A stretch of DNA of 64,000 nucleotides from Neisseria perflava (GTDB lineage: Bacteria > Pseudomonadota > Gammaproteobacteria > Burkholderiales > Neisseriaceae): contig NZ_CP079818.1 in assembly GCF_019334725.1 (NCBI RefSeq), positions 1,054,001 to 1,118,000 of the forward strand, given 5' to 3'. The first letter of the stretch is position 1. Every line of letters starts with the position of its first letter. The translations under genes and the position numbers were made by a program. Positions 1 to 9,100 of the stretch are shown piece after piece. Under the pieces are notes generated by a model, which was not told the origin of the DNA, did no database searches, and was given only the letters and a program-made list of their open reading frames with translations.

Positions 1-79
1 GGTAAATGGGGACAGCAGCGGATTTGGTAGTTGGTTCGGATTGATAGCCTGCATGCAGGGCAATGGTTTCCCGTTTCAT
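1..79 (-). CDS. metY: O-acetylhomoserine sulfhydrylase, N-terminal part (partial)
   Basis: Only the first 26 residues lie in the window, running off its left edge. They begin MKRETIALHAGYQSEPTT and continue into AAVPIY, the typical N-terminus of the PLP-dependent O-acetylhomoserine aminocarboxypropyltransferase/cysteine synthase family. This cytoplasmic enzyme makes homocysteine or cysteine from O-acetylated precursors and sulfide. The ATG at 77-79 is preceded on the minus strand by AAGGA about 7 bases upstream, which supports the start. The PLP lysine and the rest of the fold are outside the window, so identification rests on the N-terminal signature alone. Confidence 0.8.
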   Translation of the reverse strand, partial: MKRETIALHAGYQSEPTTKSAAVPIY

Positions 80-208
80 TTAAATATCCTTGTAGCGATT
101 AAATAATGATAAATAGAGGCCAGTAGTAACGGATTTGAAGGGCAAACTTTCTATAATGGAAAAGTTTGGATGCAGCAATATACGGCCTTTCCTATAAGAA
201 AGATTACC

Positions 209-513
209 ATGAGCGACACGCAACTGACCCAAGAAGAACGATACCACATTCAAGACCTGTCCTACCACCACACCATCATCGAATGACACCCCATCATAAT
301 GCCGTTTACCGCGACCTTCTCAAGATGAAAGCAACGGCAGTACTCTGTGGCAACATCTTGGAATATGCAGCAACCCTACTGCAAACGATACGGCGGCACA
401 TGGCTCTAAGGCAAAATGCACGATCGCGTCTGCATAGAAAACGCCCCTCCATGGTCGAGCAAAAATTCTGCATTGGTGATAGGTAGGCCGATACCCTTGA
501 CGGCAAAGATTAG
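209..513 (+). pseudogene. IS30-family transposase relic
   Basis: Three broken reading frames together resemble an IS30-type transposase. The stretch at 209-286 starts MSDTQLTQEERYHIQ, like the N-terminal helix-turn-helix, and stops after 25 codons. Further on, in another frame, come RPSMVEQKFCIGDR, a stop, and ADTLDGKD, which matches the conserved catalytic-core start (VGDWEADT-LG) with W-E changed to R-stop. The middle is deleted or scrambled and the rest of the DDE domain is absent. It is a dead fragment, shown by internal stops and frame changes. Assignment to IS30 is by motif; the exact element is unknown. Confidence 0.6.
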
Positions 514-520
514 AAAAGTA

Positions 521-596
521 AATACCTTTGAAAATTCCCCCAAATTCTTAAATGTCTGGGTGGGGCTTTAGGGATTTGGGGGATTTCAAAGGTATT
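521..596. repeat. 26-bp imperfect inverted repeat beside the IS30 relic
   Basis: The arm at 521-547 starts AATACCTTTGAAA and continues into a C-run and AAATTC. It is mirrored at 570-596, with one inserted base and a few mismatches at the inner end. The arms are about 22 bases apart. It directly abuts the transposase relic, so it may be remnant terminal repeats or a small non-autonomous element. It is not the Neisseria dRS3 (ATTCCC-N8-GGGAAT) or a Correia end. Confidence 0.6.
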
Positions 597-638
597 AGGC
601 CGTCTGAAACTATGTTATAGAAAGTTTCAGACGGCCTT
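597..638. terminator. Inverted DUS pair
   Basis: AGGCCGTCTGAAA and its mirror flank a 15-base loop and are followed by CCTTTA. It lies between the IS30 relic and the tRNA gene, so which transcript it ends is unclear. Confidence 0.65.
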
Positions 639-662
639 TACGGGATTCTTTGGATTTGAAAA

Positions 663-688
663 TAAAAAAGACTTGAATCATCAAGTCT
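663..688 (-). terminator. Terminator of tRNA-Ser
   Basis: A perfect 8-bp stem (AGACTTGA/TCAAGTCT, loop of 4) sits 38 bases beyond the tRNA 3' end. On the minus strand it is followed by a run of six T, a classical intrinsic terminator. Confidence 0.75.
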
Positions 689-725
689 CGCATTTCATTT
701 TCACTAGATAAAAAAATATTAAGAA

Positions 726-816
<91 letters not shown>

Positions 817-895
817 ATTCTTGAAGCCGTAATATTAATGGAACTTACGGTCTTTATCAAGAGGTATTTTAGAAAAAATATCTAGGATTCTGTTT

Positions 896-1675
896 TTATT
901 TGGATTGTTCTTCACGCATGAATATCCATTCGGCTTCGTTTGAAGCTGCTTCATTGAATGAATAGCCCTCGTAGTCGAAATTTTTGAGCATTTCAGGCTC
1001 GGTAATGCCGTGTTCTGCCGCGTAGCGCACCATCAAACCGCGCGCACGTTTGGCGTAGAAGCTGATGATTTTGTATTTGCCGTTTTTCTCGTCTTTGAAA
1101 ATCGGTGTAATCAGGCGTGCGTTGAGTTTTTTGGTGTTGACAGATTTGAAATATTCTTGTGAGGCGAGGTTGATTAAAACGTCGCTATCGGCCTGCTTCA
1201 GCGTTTGGTTGAGTAGGTCGGTGATTTTATCGCCCCAAAATTCGTAGAGGTTTTTGCCGCGTGAGTTGGCAAAGGCTGTGCCCATTTCCAAGCGGTAGGG
1301 TTGCATCAAGTCGAGCGGGCGCAGTACGCCGTATAAGCCGGAGAGCAGGCGGACGTGTTGTTGCAGGTAGTCGATTTGTTCCGGTTTGAGCGTATTGGCG
1401 GCGATGCCTTCATAGACGTCGCCGTTGAACATAAATACGGCCTGTTTGGCGTTTTCAGGGGTAAACGGCGTGTGCCATACGGCATTGCGTTCGGCGTTGA
1501 GCAGGGCGATTTTGTCGGAAACATGCATCAGCTCGGCGATTTGTTGGGGGGCAAGCTGACGCAACTCCTGCATCAGGATTTCTGCTTCGGGCAGAAGGTC
1601 GGGCAGGGTAAAGCTGCTTACGGGGGCGGGGTCTTTTTCGTTGAGGTTTTTGGCTGGGGATAAGACAAAAAACAT
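896..1675 (-). CDS. yaaA: YaaA family peroxide-stress protein (DUF328)
   Basis: The 259-residue protein starts MFFVLSPAKNLNE, the family N-terminus, and keeps the conserved LLSGLYGVLRPLD and LINLASQEYFKSV motifs and the late YAKRARGLMVRY block. E. coli YaaA lowers intracellular free iron during peroxide stress and binds DNA; its biochemical activity is not fully settled. It is cytoplasmic, with no signal peptide. An in-frame upstream start at 1738 exists but would add 21 residues unlike the family, so the ATG at 1673-1675 is preferred. It stands alone, divergent from ridA. Confidence 0.9.
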   Translation of the reverse strand: MFFVLSPAKNLNEKDPAPVSSFTLPDLLPEAEILMQELRQLAPQQIAELMHVSDKIALLNAERNAVWHTPFTPENAKQAVFMFNGDVYEGIAANTLKPEQIDYLQQHVRLLSGLYGVLRPLDLMQPYRLEMGTAFANSRGKNLYEFWGDKITDLLNQTLKQADSDVLINLASQEYFKSVNTKKLNARLITPIFKDEKNGKYKIISFYAKRARGLMVRYAAEHGITEPEMLKNFDYEGYSFNEAASNEAEWIFMREEQSK

Positions 1676-1845
1676 GATAATTTCGGCTTTGAAATGAATA
1701 ATGTGTGGGATTGTAGGTTTAAAATCGGGGAAGAACAAGATGGGAGAAACGCATTAATTGAATGCTTTTATTGAAACGTATTTCTGTTGAAAGTAAAATT
1801 CGAAGCTTCCACCTGATTCTGACATTTCTACTTGAGGAGAATATC

Positions 1846-2235
1846 ATGTCTAAAACCATTATTCATACCGACAAAGCCCCTGCCGCGATTGGCGCATACA
1901 GCCAAGCAGTCCGCGCAGGCGATACGGTTTATATGAGCGGTCAGATTCCTTTGGATCCGGTCACGATGACTGTGGTCGGCAATGGCAACTTCCGCGCCGA
2001 AGCAGTGCAAGTATTTAAAAACCTGCAAGCCGTAGCCGAAGCGGCCGGCGGTTCTTTGAACGATATCGTCAAACTCAATGCTTATTTGACCGATTTGGCC
2101 AACTTTGTCGTGTTCAATGAAGTGATGGCTGAATTTATCGAACAACCTTTCCCTGCGCGCGCGGCAGTTGGCGTGGCCAGCCTGCCTAAAGGCGTTCAGG
2201 TTGAAGCAGAAGCAGTATTGGTTTTAAATGCATAA
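1846..2235 (+). CDS. ridA: RidA family reactive intermediate deaminase
   Basis: This 129-residue protein of the YjgF/YER057c/UK114 family has the signature KAPAAIGAYSQAV near the N-terminus, the YMSGQIPLDP strand and the C-terminal PARAAVGVASLPKGVQVE, including the conserved arginine that binds the carboxylate of substrate. RidA hydrolyses 2-aminoacrylate and related enamines released by PLP enzymes, acting as a cytoplasmic homotrimer. The ATG at 1846 follows a good ribosome site (GAGGAG) 7 bases upstream. Longer starts upstream have no such site. An inverted DUS pair closes the gene. Confidence 0.95.
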   Translation: MSKTIIHTDKAPAAIGAYSQAVRAGDTVYMSGQIPLDPVTMTVVGNGNFRAEAVQVFKNLQAVAEAAGGSLNDIVKLNAYLTDLANFVVFNEVMAEFIEQPFPARAAVGVASLPKGVQVEAEAVLVLNA

Positions 2236-2242
2236 TTGATGT

Positions 2243-2280
2243 TTTCAGACGGCCTAGGCTGGGCTTGAGGCCGTCTGAAA
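2243..2280. terminator. Inverted DUS pair after ridA
   Basis: TTTCAGACGGCCT and its mirror are separated by 12 bases, 7 bases beyond the ridA stop. The second arm runs into A-rich DNA 25 bases before apaH. Confidence 0.7.
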
Positions 2281-2305
2281 ATAATAACAACGGAAAACAA
2301 TAATA

Positions 2306-3136
2306 ATGGCACATTACGCAATCGGAGACATTCAAGGCTGTTTTGACGAGCTGACTTTGTTGCTTGCCAAAATCGGCTTTAATCATGGTACGGACACCCT
2401 TTGGCTGGTCGGCGATATTGTCAATCGCGGCCCGAAGTCCTTGGAAACCCTGAAATTTGCCAAAGAGCATGACAGCAGCGTGCAAATGGTTTTGGGCAAT
2501 CATGATTTGCATCTTTTGGCCGTCGGTTGCGGTGAAGGAACGCTCAAGCGCAGCGATACGGTTGAGCCGATTTTGTCCCATCCCGAGAGTCAATCCTTAT
2601 TGGACTGGCTGCGTCATCAACCGCTTTTGGTGCGCGGTAACAGGCATGTGATGGTGCATGCCGGTATTTTGCCACAATGGTCGGTTGATAAAGCCGAAAG
2701 CCTTGCCCGTGAAGCCGAGGATGAATTGCAAGGTAAAAAGTACAGGAAATTTTTTGGCAAAATGTACGGCAACAAGCCGACTGCGTGGACGGATGATTTG
2801 ACCGGCTACGAGCGCCTACGGATGATTGTTAATGTCTTTACCCGTATGCGTGCGCTGACGTACAAAGGCGAATTGGATTACGAATATAAATCCACTTTGA
2901 AGAAAATGCCGCTTTACCTGCGCCCTTGGTTTAAAGCACCTGATAGGCAGAATTTGGATTATATTACCGTGTTCGGGCATTGGTCGTCGTTGGGCTACGT
3001 TAATACAGACCAAGTAATTGCTTTGGATACCGGCGCGTTGTGGGGCGGAGAGCTGACAGCGGTCAATTTGGATACCAATGAAGTAATACAGGTACCGTCT
3101 TTGGGCGGATTGGACTGGAAAACGGCATTGAAATAG
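2306..3136 (+). CDS. apaH: Symmetrical bis(5'-nucleosyl)-tetraphosphatase
   Basis: ApaH hydrolyses diadenosine tetraphosphate to two ADP and also removes Np4 caps from RNA. The 276-residue protein carries the metallophosphoesterase motifs in order: YAIGDIQGC (residues 4-12), VGDIVNRGP (about 37-45), LGNHDLHLL (about 63-71), VMVHAGILP (about 115-123) and the late FGHWSSLG. Length matches E. coli ApaH (about 280). The start follows an A-rich leader without a strong ribosome site. It is a single gene bounded by DUS hairpins on both sides. Confidence 0.97.
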   Translation: MAHYAIGDIQGCFDELTLLLAKIGFNHGTDTLWLVGDIVNRGPKSLETLKFAKEHDSSVQMVLGNHDLHLLAVGCGEGTLKRSDTVEPILSHPESQSLLDWLRHQPLLVRGNRHVMVHAGILPQWSVDKAESLAREAEDELQGKKYRKFFGKMYGNKPTAWTDDLTGYERLRMIVNVFTRMRALTYKGELDYEYKSTLKKMPLYLRPWFKAPDRQNLDYITVFGHWSSLGYVNTDQVIALDTGALWGGELTAVNLDTNEVIQVPSLGGLDWKTALK

Positions 3137-3148
3137 TTTGGATAAGAT

Positions 3149-3182
3149 AAAAGGCCGTCTGAAATGTTTCAGACAGCCTTTT
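3149..3182. terminator. Inverted DUS pair between apaH and the dehydrogenase gene
   Basis: AAAAGGCCGTCTGAAA is mirrored with a 2-base loop; the right arm has one change (CAGACAGCC). It is flanked by A and T runs on both strands, so it can end both converging transcripts. Confidence 0.8.
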
Positions 3183-3190
3183 CGTATTGG

Positions 3191-4564
3191 TTAATCCAAA
3201 GAAGGCAGGAGTTTGTCCGGATTCATAATGCCATAAGGGTCAAGCTGATTTTTGATGGAATGCATCAGAACAAGTTCGGCCTGCGTACGCACACGGGGCA
3301 GCCAATGTTTTTTGATGATGCCTACGCCGTGTTCTGCGGCAATCGTACCATGGCAGGCAAGAATGTTTTCATAAACAATGGTATTGACGGCGTCTTCGTA
3401 TTGGTAGGCTTCGTTGCTCAATACGTTGGGCAGGAATGTATTGTAATGCAGGCTGCCGTCGCCTAAATGTCCGAAGCAGACAATCTGTATGCCGGGAAAG
3501 CGGGTTTCCAAGGCAGGGGCGCATTGGCGGACAAAGGTGGCCACTTGGGCGATAGGGACGGCGATATCGTGTTTAATACTGGTGCCGAGTTTGCGTTGGG
3601 AAGCGGAAATATTTTCACGCAAGGTCCATAAGTCGGAGCGCTCTTGCTCGGATTGCGCCAAAATGCTGTTTTCCCATCCGTTTTGATAGAGAAATTCGGC
3701 AAGCTTTTCATCCAGTCCGGCATCGGGAACAGAGTCTGCAAGTTCAATCAAAATATGCCATTCCGCATCAGCAGGCTTTTTGAGTTGGCTGAATTCCGAA
3801 GATAAATCGAGAGCAAAGCGGCTGATCAGCTCGAAGCTGGTCAAGTGCTCGGCAAAATGGCCTTGCACCGCAGTCAAAAGTGAGACGGCGGATTCAATAT
3901 CGTCTAAACCTACCCATGCGGTCGCTTTGGTTTTGGGCAGGGCAAAGAGTTTGAGTGTGGCGGCGGTAATGATGCCCAATGTTCCTTCGCTGCCGATAAA
4001 AAGATGGCGCAAGTCGTAGCCGGTCGTGTTTTTGTGCAGGGGCTGAAGGTGGGAAACCAGTTCGCCGTTTGGTAAAACGACTTCCAAACCCAATACCAAA
4101 TCACGCATGCTGCCGTAACGCAAGACATTCAAACCGCCGGCATTACAGGCGATATTGCCGCCGATTTGGCAAGAGCCTTCGCTGGCAAGACTGAGCGGAA
4201 ACAGTCGTTCGGCTTCGGCTGCCGCCTTTTGAGCATTTTGCAAAATCACGCCTGCTTCAACCGTCATGCTGTTGTCGGCAAGGTTGATATCGCGGATACG
4301 GTTGAGCTTGGAGAGGTTGAGCAGTACACCTTCGCTGGTTACCGTTGCGCCGCATAATCCGGTATTGCCGCCTTGCGGGGTTACTCGGATGCGGTTTTCA
4401 AAACAGAAACGCATGATTTTCTGCACGCTTTCGACGGAGTTCGGCTGTAAGACAATATCCGGCGAAGAAACAAAACGGCGGCGTTGGTCGTTTAACAAGG
4501 CCGGAGTGGCTTCGATGATTTCAGAGGCGGAAAGAAACTCAGCAAAACGGTCGTGAAGGTACAT
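3191..4564 (-). CDS. FAD-linked D-2-hydroxyacid dehydrogenase (D-lactate or D-2-hydroxyglutarate type)
   Basis: The 457-residue protein has the PCMH-type FAD domain in its first half, including VTPQGGNTGLCGATV (about 59-73) and the FAD-contacting GSCQIGGNIACNAGG (about 129-143), then a C-terminal FAD-oxidase domain with GHLGDGSLHYN and EHGVGIIKK. This is the GlcD/DLD/D2HGDH family, which oxidises D-2-hydroxyacids and passes electrons to the quinone pool or another acceptor. There is no signal peptide or membrane segment. Substrate cannot be read from sequence; in Neisseria a D-lactate dehydrogenase of this type exists, so D-lactate is a reasonable guess. The start at 4562-4564 fits the family N-terminus. 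Confidence 0.85.
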   Translation of the reverse strand: MYLHDRFAEFLSASEIIEATPALLNDQRRRFVSSPDIVLQPNSVESVQKIMRFCFENRIRVTPQGGNTGLCGATVTSEGVLLNLSKLNRIRDINLADNSMTVEAGVILQNAQKAAAEAERLFPLSLASEGSCQIGGNIACNAGGLNVLRYGSMRDLVLGLEVVLPNGELVSHLQPLHKNTTGYDLRHLFIGSEGTLGIITAATLKLFALPKTKATAWVGLDDIESAVSLLTAVQGHFAEHLTSFELISRFALDLSSEFSQLKKPADAEWHILIELADSVPDAGLDEKLAEFLYQNGWENSILAQSEQERSDLWTLRENISASQRKLGTSIKHDIAVPIAQVATFVRQCAPALETRFPGIQIVCFGHLGDGSLHYNTFLPNVLSNEAYQYEDAVNTIVYENILACHGTIAAEHGVGIIKKHWLPRVRTQAELVLMHSIKNQLDPYGIMNPDKLLPSLD

Positions 4565-4608
4565 GGCAGTCAGGCGGAAAAGTCGGGAAGGGAAAAATGA
4601 AGAATGTA

Positions 4609-4643
4609 AAAAAGCAGGATACGCAATGGTATCCTGCTTTTCT
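4609..4643 (-). terminator. Terminator of the Ala-rich lipoprotein gene
   Basis: A 12-bp stem built on AAAGCAGGATA with an 8-base loop lies 17 bases past the stop and runs into a T run on the minus strand. This is an ordinary intrinsic terminator without DUS. Confidence 0.85.
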
Positions 4644-4659
4644 TATATTCAAAAGAATA

Positions 4660-4926
4660 TTATTTAGCAGCTTCAGAAGCAGCGGCTTCAGCAGCAGATG
4701 CAGCAGCTTCAGTAGCAGAAGCAGCGGCTTCAGTAGCTTCGGTAGCAGCAGAAGCAGCGGCTTCAGTAGCAGATGCAGCGGCTTCAGTAGCAGATGCAGC
4801 AGCTTCAGTAGCAGAAGCAGCGGCTTCAGAAGCAGCAGAAGCAGCAGTTTCAGCAGCTTTATCAGCACCGCCACAAGCGGCCAAAGCTAAAGACAACAAA
4901 GCAGCAGCGAACAGAGATTTTTTCAT
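4660..4926 (-). CDS. Small Ala-rich repeat lipoprotein
   Basis: The 88-residue protein has a signal peptide and lipobox (MKKSLFAAALLSLALAAC), with Cys18 as the predicted lipidated residue. The mature part is almost wholly made of a seven-residue unit, S-A-T-E-A-A-A, repeated about seven times with small variations, and ends SEAAK. Predicted structure is a long charged helix or coiled coil, possibly a periplasmic or surface spacer. I do not know its function. The DNA repeat period is 21 bp, so copy number could change by slippage without breaking the frame. The gene is monocistronic with its own terminator. Confidence 0.8.
   Translation of the reverse strand: MKKSLFAAALLSLALAACGGADKAAETAASAASEAAASATEAAASATEAAASATEAAASAATEATEAAASATEAAASAAEAAASEAAK
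4670..4850. repeat. 21-bp tandem repeat inside the lipoprotein gene
   Basis: The unit GCAGCGGCTTCAGTAGCAGA recurs with point changes through the coding part for the mature protein. The unit length is a multiple of three, so gain or loss preserves the frame. Confidence 0.8.
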
Positions 4927-5443
4927 TTTTGAGGACCTTTTTTAAATCGATTTAAACATTTAAACTAAAAATAGCCGTCAAACGGCCTGTACAGTAGAAA
5001 TTCATTGCTGAATTTTCGTTATTATGCCCCACGGGGTGGGCCAATGCAACGTTGCTTAACCGTTTGCGGATTAAAATCAATACAAAATTAGCGAAAATAA
5101 TGTAAATCAGGGAGGCAGGTAAAAAATCATCTAAAAATATTCATAATTAATGAACTTTTAAAAAGTTGTTTATATTCAATAATTTGATTATTTTTAACTG
5201 TTGTTGGCTTTAAGGGTTTGGAATGTTTTTGCGTTTGGGGAATTTTTTGTAATTTAGCAACTTTGTGTTGTGAAAAAGCAACTTTGTATGGATTGGAATC
5301 ATTCAATTTTGTTTTTTATATGGACTTTTTCGGTTTTGTTGTGTTCGCCAAAAGTATTTGTTTAAGGTAAACCGATTGTTTAGTTACAGCTGTGATAAAA
5401 TAGCCTGAACTTGACTTTATAAATATTGATTAAGGACGACATG
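4927..5443. other. 517-bp AT-rich intergenic region
   Basis: No gene is visible between the divergent lipoprotein and slyD genes. It should hold both promoters. I see a GC-rich hairpin near 5027-5042, a short inverted repeat (AACTTTT/AAAAGTT) near 5153-5168 and an 11-bp direct repeat at 5256-5287. I cannot name a regulator for these. No DUS is present here. Confidence 0.6.
5256..5287. repeat. Direct repeat AGCAACTTTGT, two copies 21 bp apart
   Basis: Identical 11-mers at 5256-5266 and 5277-5287 are spaced by two DNA helical turns, as in tandem operator half-sites. The role is unknown. Confidence 0.5.
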
Positions 5444-5932
5444 ATGTCTATTGTTAAAAATTCCGTAGTTTCCCTGCATTATGAAATGTACGATGCAAAC
5501 AACCAGCTGTTGGACAAAACCGAAGAGCCGATTGCTTACCTGCATGGCGGTTATGACGGTATTTTCCCTTTGGTGGAAGAAGCGCTGCATGGCAAAAATG
5601 TAGGCGATACCGTTGAAGTGGCTTTGTCGCCTGATGATGCCTTCGGCGAGCAAGATCCTGAGCTGGTGCGTATTGAAGATGCAAGAATATTCCCTGTTGA
5701 AGGTGAAGTCGAAGTCGGCATGATGTTTGAAGCCGATGATCCGGAAACAGGCGATGTATTGATTTATCGTGTAACCGATGTTGCTGACGGTAAAGCCGTA
5801 GTGGATGGTAACCATCCTTTGGCCGGTATGAAAGTATTGTTCAAAGCGACTGTTGAAGGTGTGCGCGATGCGACTGAGGAAGAAATTGCCCACGGTCACG
5901 TACATGGCCCGCACGGTCATCACCACCACTAA
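5444..5932 (+). CDS. slyD: SlyD-type FKBP peptidyl-prolyl isomerase
   Basis: The 162-residue cytoplasmic foldase catalyses prolyl cis-trans isomerisation, acts as a chaperone and, in SlyD, handles nickel and other metals. The FKBP half-domains (SLHYEMYD near residue 10 and the VALSPDDAFGEQDPELV flap) surround the insert-in-flap chaperone domain, and the protein ends in a His-rich tail (HGHVHGPHGHHHH) for metal binding. Two adjacent ATGs occur at 5441 and 5444; AAGGA at 5432-5436 favours the second by spacing, though either is possible. A long DUS hairpin follows. Confidence 0.93.
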   Translation: MSIVKNSVVSLHYEMYDANNQLLDKTEEPIAYLHGGYDGIFPLVEEALHGKNVGDTVEVALSPDDAFGEQDPELVRIEDARIFPVEGEVEVGMMFEADDPETGDVLIYRVTDVADGKAVVDGNHPLAGMKVLFKATVEGVRDATEEEIAHGHVHGPHGHHHH

Positions 5933-5950
5933 TTAGGCTTGAAGCATGAT

Positions 5951-5997
5951 AAAGGCCGTCTGAAAAGGAATGAAACCTTCCTTTTCAGACGGCCTTT
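5951..5997. terminator. Extended inverted DUS pair after slyD
   Basis: A 20-bp stem (AAAGGCCGTCTGAAAAGGAA and its mirror) with a loop of about 7 bases is flanked by A and T runs. It is one of the longest DUS hairpins in the window. Confidence 0.85.
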
Positions 5998-6149
5998 AAG
6001 TTTTTACAAGACAGATAAATAGGAAATTTTGGCGCAGGTCAAATCAAACAGGGAAATATGGATTTTGTTAGAGACTACAATAAATTACATATAACGGTGC
6101 GACACAATCTGTATTAAGATTCAGATATTGGTAAAACAGGCAGAGTGCA

Positions 6150-9100
6150 ATGAGTGAAACATTGGAGCGGCAGGCTGTAGAGGCCGGTATTGATTTAGGC
6201 TACCACGACATCAACGGTATATATCATGCGACCAAACCTGAAGTTTTGGAATCGATCGTTGCTGTTTTGGACAAAAGCAAACCGGATTCATACGGCCTTT
6301 ATCTGAATACGATGGTCGCGCATGAAAACGGCGAAGAATCTTTACAGATGCCGTCTGAATTTCATGGTGCGGAAGCGGTCGTATTGATTGATGAGGCGGA
6401 TGAGTGCCAGAGCTTGACTTTATATCCGGGCGACAACGATACGCTTTGGATTAAGCTGCCCCGACTGGCTTGCGGTTATTACACGTTGTCGGCCGATACC
6501 GGCGGCAAATGTTTCCTTGTACGCCTGATTGTTGCGCCTGAATCGGTTTACCAACCCAAACTGCTTGCCAATGGCGGTCGGATGAATGGTTTGACCATGC
6601 ATTTGTACAGCCTGCGTTCCGAGCGCAACTGGGGCATAGGCGACTTTACCGATTTGCTGAACCTGATGAAATATGCGGCGGAGAAAAAGCTGGATTTTGT
6701 CGGTATCAACCCTTTGCACGCCTTGTTTACCAGCAAGCCTGCCTTTGCCAGCCCGTATAGCCCTTCTTCGCGCGAATGGCTTAATCCGATTTACTTGGAT
6801 ATCGAGAAAGTCGGTGCGTTTACTTATAACGAGCAACTGAAAAACTGGCTGGCACAACCGAAAATCCGTCAGCGCATTGCCGCTTTGCGTGTTACGGAAA
6901 CGGTGACTTATACGGCGGTTTGGGCATGCAAGCGTGATGCGCTGCATATGGCGTTTAACGCGTTTGAACAAGATACTTGCGTAGCTGCGGCAAATGAACG
7001 CGCTGCATTTGAAGCATTTGTATTAGAAAAAGGCAAGGCTTTGCAAGGCTTCGGTTTGTTTGAGGCTTTGAACCAGTATTACAGCTGCCCTGGACAAGTG
7101 GGTTGGCAGTCATGGCCGTCTGAATTTCATCAGCCTGATGGCGAAGCAGTAGAAAAATTCGCGCGCAGCCATGAACGTGAAATCCGTTTTTATCTGTGGC
7201 TGCAATGGCTTTGCGCGGAGCAGTTGCAAGAAGTCAACAAAGCCGCTGCCGAATACGGTGTCAAACTCGGTATTTACGGCGATTTGGCGGTCGGCGTGGC
7301 GCGAGGCAGCGCGGATACTTGGTTAAACCGTCAAGATTATTGTATGGACGTATCGGTCGGTGCGCCGCCCGATCCTTTGGGACCGACAGGGCAGAATTGG
7401 AATTTGCCGCCGCTTAATCCATCGATGTTGAAGCATACGGGCTATGAAAAGTTTGCCCATTTGTTGCGCGAAAACATGCGTCTGTATGGCGTGTTGCGGA
7501 TTGACCATGTGATGGCATTGTGTCGTTTGTGGTGGGTTTTAAACGATAAAACAGCGGATTTCGGTGCATATGTGCATTACGACGCCGAAGTGACTTTCGC
7601 CATTTTGGCTTTGGAAAGCCAGCGTAACCGTTGCGTCATCATCGGCGAGGATTTGGGAACGGTACCCGATCAAGCGCGTTATCTGCTCAACCGCTATCAA
7701 GTGTTCTCTTACAAAGTAATGTATTTCAGCAAGGGCTGGAACGGTTTTCAATTACCTGAAGAATACCCCGAGCAGGCGATTACGGTCATCAGTACCCACG
7801 ATGTTGCGCCGCTGGCAGGTTATTGGACAGGCAAAGATTTGGATACGATGTTCAAACTCGGTACTTTGCCTGATGCAGCCGCTTTTCAGACGGCCTTGGA
7901 CGAGCGCGAACACGATAAAGCCGATTTGCTGGACAAATTGAAATATACCGGCTGTCTGGGTGCGGACGTACAAATGCCGGCAAAAGCCGATGAAACCTTG
8001 CTGGCGGCTTTGCACAAATACGGCGCATTGAGCCGCAGCAAGCTTTACGCCGTACAACTGGAAAACCTGCTGGGCGTCATTGACAATTTGAATGTCCCCG
8101 GCGTAACGGACGGCTATCCGAACTGGGCGCAAAAAATGCCGGTTTCTTTGGAAGATTTCCCACAACACCGCCTCATGGGCGGCCAACTTGCCATTATTGA
8201 CGAGGTACGCATGAAAACAAACAGCCAAATCAAGGCTTATCATGAACTTGACCAAATCGAGCGCGATACGGTCGAAAGCCTGTTTCTTGCCACCCACAGC
8301 GACTTGTTCGCTTATTTGGGACGACACCGCCTTGCAGAGGGTGATGAAGTAGTGCGCGTTTTGATTCCCGGCGCAGTAAGTGTGGATATTGTGAACCGCC
8401 GCAGCGGCGAACTCATCGTGCCGTCTGAAAAAATTGATGAACGTGGTTTCTTTGTGGCTGTTTTGCCCGATGATGCGCCCGATTACGCTTTGAGTATCCG
8501 TTATACCGAAGACTCCGAGCCTGTGATTGAAGAAGACCCTTATCATTTCAGCTCTGCGTTGCAAGACATGGATTCCTGGCTGTTGGCCGAAGGCAAGCAC
8601 CTGCGTCCTTATGAGATTTTAGGTGCGCATTTTGCCGAGTTGGACGGCGTGAAGGGCGTACGCTTTGCCGTATGGGCGCCAAATGCACAACGCGTTTCCG
8701 TTATCGGCGAGTTCAACAACTGGGACGGCCGTCGCCATGTGATGCGTTTCCACCGCGACAACGGCATTTGGGATATCTTTATTCCGGCAGTCAAACTCAA
8801 TGCCCTTTACAAATTTGAAATCCGCGATGCCAACGGCAATGTGCGCGAGAAAGCCGACCCGTATGCTTTCGGTGCGGAACTGCGCCCGACTACGGCATCT
8901 ATCGTGCGCGGTTTGCCTGACGAAGTGGAAGAACCGGCTTTCCGCGCTCGTGCTAACGCCATTGATGCGCCGATCAGCATTTATGAAGTGCATTTGGGTT
9001 CGTGGAAACGCAATCCGGAAAACAATTTCTGGCTGACTTACGAAGAGCTCGCCAAAGAATTGGTGGCATACGTCAAAGACATGGGCTTTACCCATATCGA

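Noticed and set aside
521..596. Correia element or dRS3/NIME repeat
   Set aside because: Neither the Correia end TATAGTGGATTAA nor the dRS3 ATTCCC-N8-GGGAAT pattern is present.
4597..4890. Ser-rich reading frame on the plus strand opposite the lipoprotein gene
   Set aside because: It is the complement of the 21-bp repeat; it has no ribosome site, and the minus-strand frame has a clear signal peptide and lipobox.
7752..8600. 282-codon antisense frame in the MalQ part of the fusion
   Set aside because: Shadow of a strongly coding strand with intact catalytic motifs; no ribosome site and no family resemblance.
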